Origin: Emiliania huxleyi CCMP1516
Taxonomy: Eukaryota > Haptophyta > Isochrysidales > Noelaerhabdaceae
Length of the DNA stretch: 64,000 bases
NCBI RefSeq assembly: GCF_000372725.1
Contig: NW_005201338.1
Coordinates: forward strand, 51,782-115,781
Direction of reading: 5' to 3'
Under the pieces are notes generated by a model. That model worked only from the letters and a program-made list of their open reading frames with translations. It did not search any database and was not told where the DNA came from. Numbering within the stretch: the stretch's first letter is position 1; each line of letters opens with the position of its first letter. Of this stretch, positions 62,994-64,000 are shown in pieces. The translations under genes and the position numbers were made by a program.

Positions 62994-64000
62994 ATGAGTG
63001 CCAGCCCCACGGCTATGATAAGCGAGGGCAGCTTCGTGGTCCTGCTGCTCTCGGGAGGCGAGCGGAAGCTGCAGCGAGTGCGCTCCGGCGCCGCCATGCG
63101 CGTCGGCAAGCACAAGCCAACGTGCGACCCGCTGCTCGGAGCACCGTTTGGCGCAAACTTTGTGGTCGAGACTGGCGGTGGCGAGGCGCGCCTGGTGCGC
63201 GACCAGCGGACGATCGAGGAGATCGACGCCTCCGTCACCGAGGTCGCCGCCTCCCTCGGCGGCGCTTCGGCCGATGCCACCAACGCCGAGCTGAACGACG
63301 AGCGCGAGGCCACGACGGCTCAGTCGCTGAGCCACGCGGAGATTGAGGCGCTCAAGGCGGGCGGCGCGTCTGGCGAGGCGCTCGTGCACGCCATCGCTGC
63401 CGGTTCGAAGACCTTTGCCTCGAAGACTGCGTTTTCGCAGGAGAAGTACCTTCGCAAGAAGGCGCGAAAGCACTTTCAGACAGTGACTGCGCTGCGGCCC
63501 TCGCCGCTGGTGCTCTGCGACCACTTCATGGCCAAGGGCCCCGACAAGCTGATGGGCCTCCGCCGCGACTCCCTCTCCCTCCTCCTCACCCTCTCCGACC
63601 CGCGGCCCGGCGCGCGAGTCCTCTGCCTCGACGGCACGAGCGGCCTCCTCCCCGCGGCGCTCGCGGCCCAGCTCGGAGGCGACGGCGCCGTCCTCGCGGC
63701 CCACGTAAGGCAGCCCTCGCTCGACGGGCTGCAGTGGCTCAACCTCACGCCGCAGTGCGCCGCGACCGTCGGCTCGGCGTCGCTCCAGCAGCTCCTCACG
63801 TGGGCTCCCTCCTCCTCGCCCTCCTCCTTGCCCTCCTCCTCGCCCTCCTCCTCGCCCGCTGCCGCCGCCACCGCGGCGGCGGCGGTGGCCGATCCCGCCG
63901 CGGCGGCGGCCGAGGCGGCGGCCGGCGATGGCGATGGCGCGGGTGTGGCATCGATGGCTACGGAGGCGAGCGGTTGGCTTGCGAGTGGTGGCGAGGGCGG
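62994..64000 (+). CDS. TRM6: TRM6/GCD10, non-catalytic subunit of tRNA m1A58 methyltransferase (3' end outside window)
   Basis: Partner of the catalytic TRM61; the heterotetramer methylates adenosine 58 in the tRNA T-loop and is needed for initiator tRNA stability. From ATG 62994 the frame runs open to the window end (335 codons). Family blocks: EGSFVVLLLSGGERKLQRV, CDPLLGAPFGANFVVE, SHAEIEALKAGGASGEALV, the strongly conserved KTAFSQEKYLRKKARKHF, LVLCDHFMAKGPDKLMGLR and DSLSLLLTLSDPRPGARVL, entering the Rossmann-like domain. A Ser/Pro- and Ala-rich insertion (63800-63940) follows, which is not typical and may be low-complexity expansion. No intron is needed up to the edge. Confidence 0.92.
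   Translation, partial: MSASPTAMISEGSFVVLLLSGGERKLQRVRSGAAMRVGKHKPTCDPLLGAPFGANFVVETGGGEARLVRDQRTIEEIDASVTEVAASLGGASADATNAELNDEREATTAQSLSHAEIEALKAGGASGEALVHAIAAGSKTFASKTAFSQEKYLRKKARKHFQTVTALRPSPLVLCDHFMAKGPDKLMGLRRDSLSLLLTLSDPRPGARVLCLDGTSGLLPAALAAQLGGDGAVLAAHVRQPSLDGLQWLNLTPQCAATVGSASLQQLLTWAPSSSPSSLPSSSPSSSPAAAATAAAAVADPAAAAAEAAAGDGDGAGVASMATEASGWLASGGEG

Overview
The window reads as nuclear DNA of a GC-rich (roughly two-thirds G+C) photosynthetic protist, most likely a haptophyte alga. Supporting signs are a plastid-type ribosome-assembly GTPase, eukaryotic genes such as CSN5, SMG1, UNC45, TRM6 and mitochondrial ATP synthase beta, many short introns (mostly 60-75 nt), divergent gene pairs, dense minisatellites and a non-LTR-type reverse transcriptase. 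A pelagophyte or dinoflagellate is not excluded. The species is inferred from style, not from a marker gene.

Layout. 97-1430 (-): multi-bromodomain protein, cut by the window edge. 1431-4224: repeats and a 470-bp MITE. 4225-4961 (+): adenylate kinase 6/FAP7. 5485-6369 (+): oxygenase-fold protein. 6370-10601: repeats. 10602-11654 (+): COP9 subunit CSN5. 12019-23210 (-): SMG1, the nonsense-mediated-decay kinase. 22685-29164: exact 3,240-bp tandem duplication carrying the SMG1 5' end and a complete plastid DAR GTPase (23986-25044 and 27226-28284, +). 29392-30108 (-): DUF1990 protein. 30109-33701: repeats, one frameshifted zinc-motif gene, one small ORF. 33702-34448 (-): PAQR/hemolysin-III membrane protein. 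35247-35896 (+): small B12D/NDUFA4-like mitochondrial protein. 36377-40376 (-): UNC45 myosin chaperone. 40531-43952 (-): retroelement and a truncated copy. 45181-45840 (+): four-helix membrane protein. 46208-48829 (-): TauE/SafE-type transporter. 49043-52102: long inverted repeat. 52120-54123 (+): mitochondrial ATP synthase beta, with an assembly gap. 54529-56048 (-): TMEM43 family. 56536-59859 (+): unrecognised ten-exon membrane protein. 59860-62993: repeats and two unknown ORFs. 62994 to the end (+): TRM6/GCD10, cut by the window edge.

The genes do not form a pathway; they are unlinked housekeeping functions (RNA surveillance, tRNA modification, protein turnover, ribosome assembly, respiration, membrane transport). 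The most striking feature is the introns. I rebuilt exon models by requiring reading frame and family homology, and joined coding lengths come out as exact multiples of three. In these models most introns begin with GC rather than GT, and the 5' splice site looks like G|G(T/C)GCG instead of GTAAGT.

Several introns are bracketed by direct repeats of the following exon. Two cases look like introns caught forming: a 70-bp triplication in UNC45 and four 61-nt units near 59.2 kb. In each, a short exon piece is repeated with an AT-rich or, once, telomere-like spacer, and every unit starts with GT and ends with AG.
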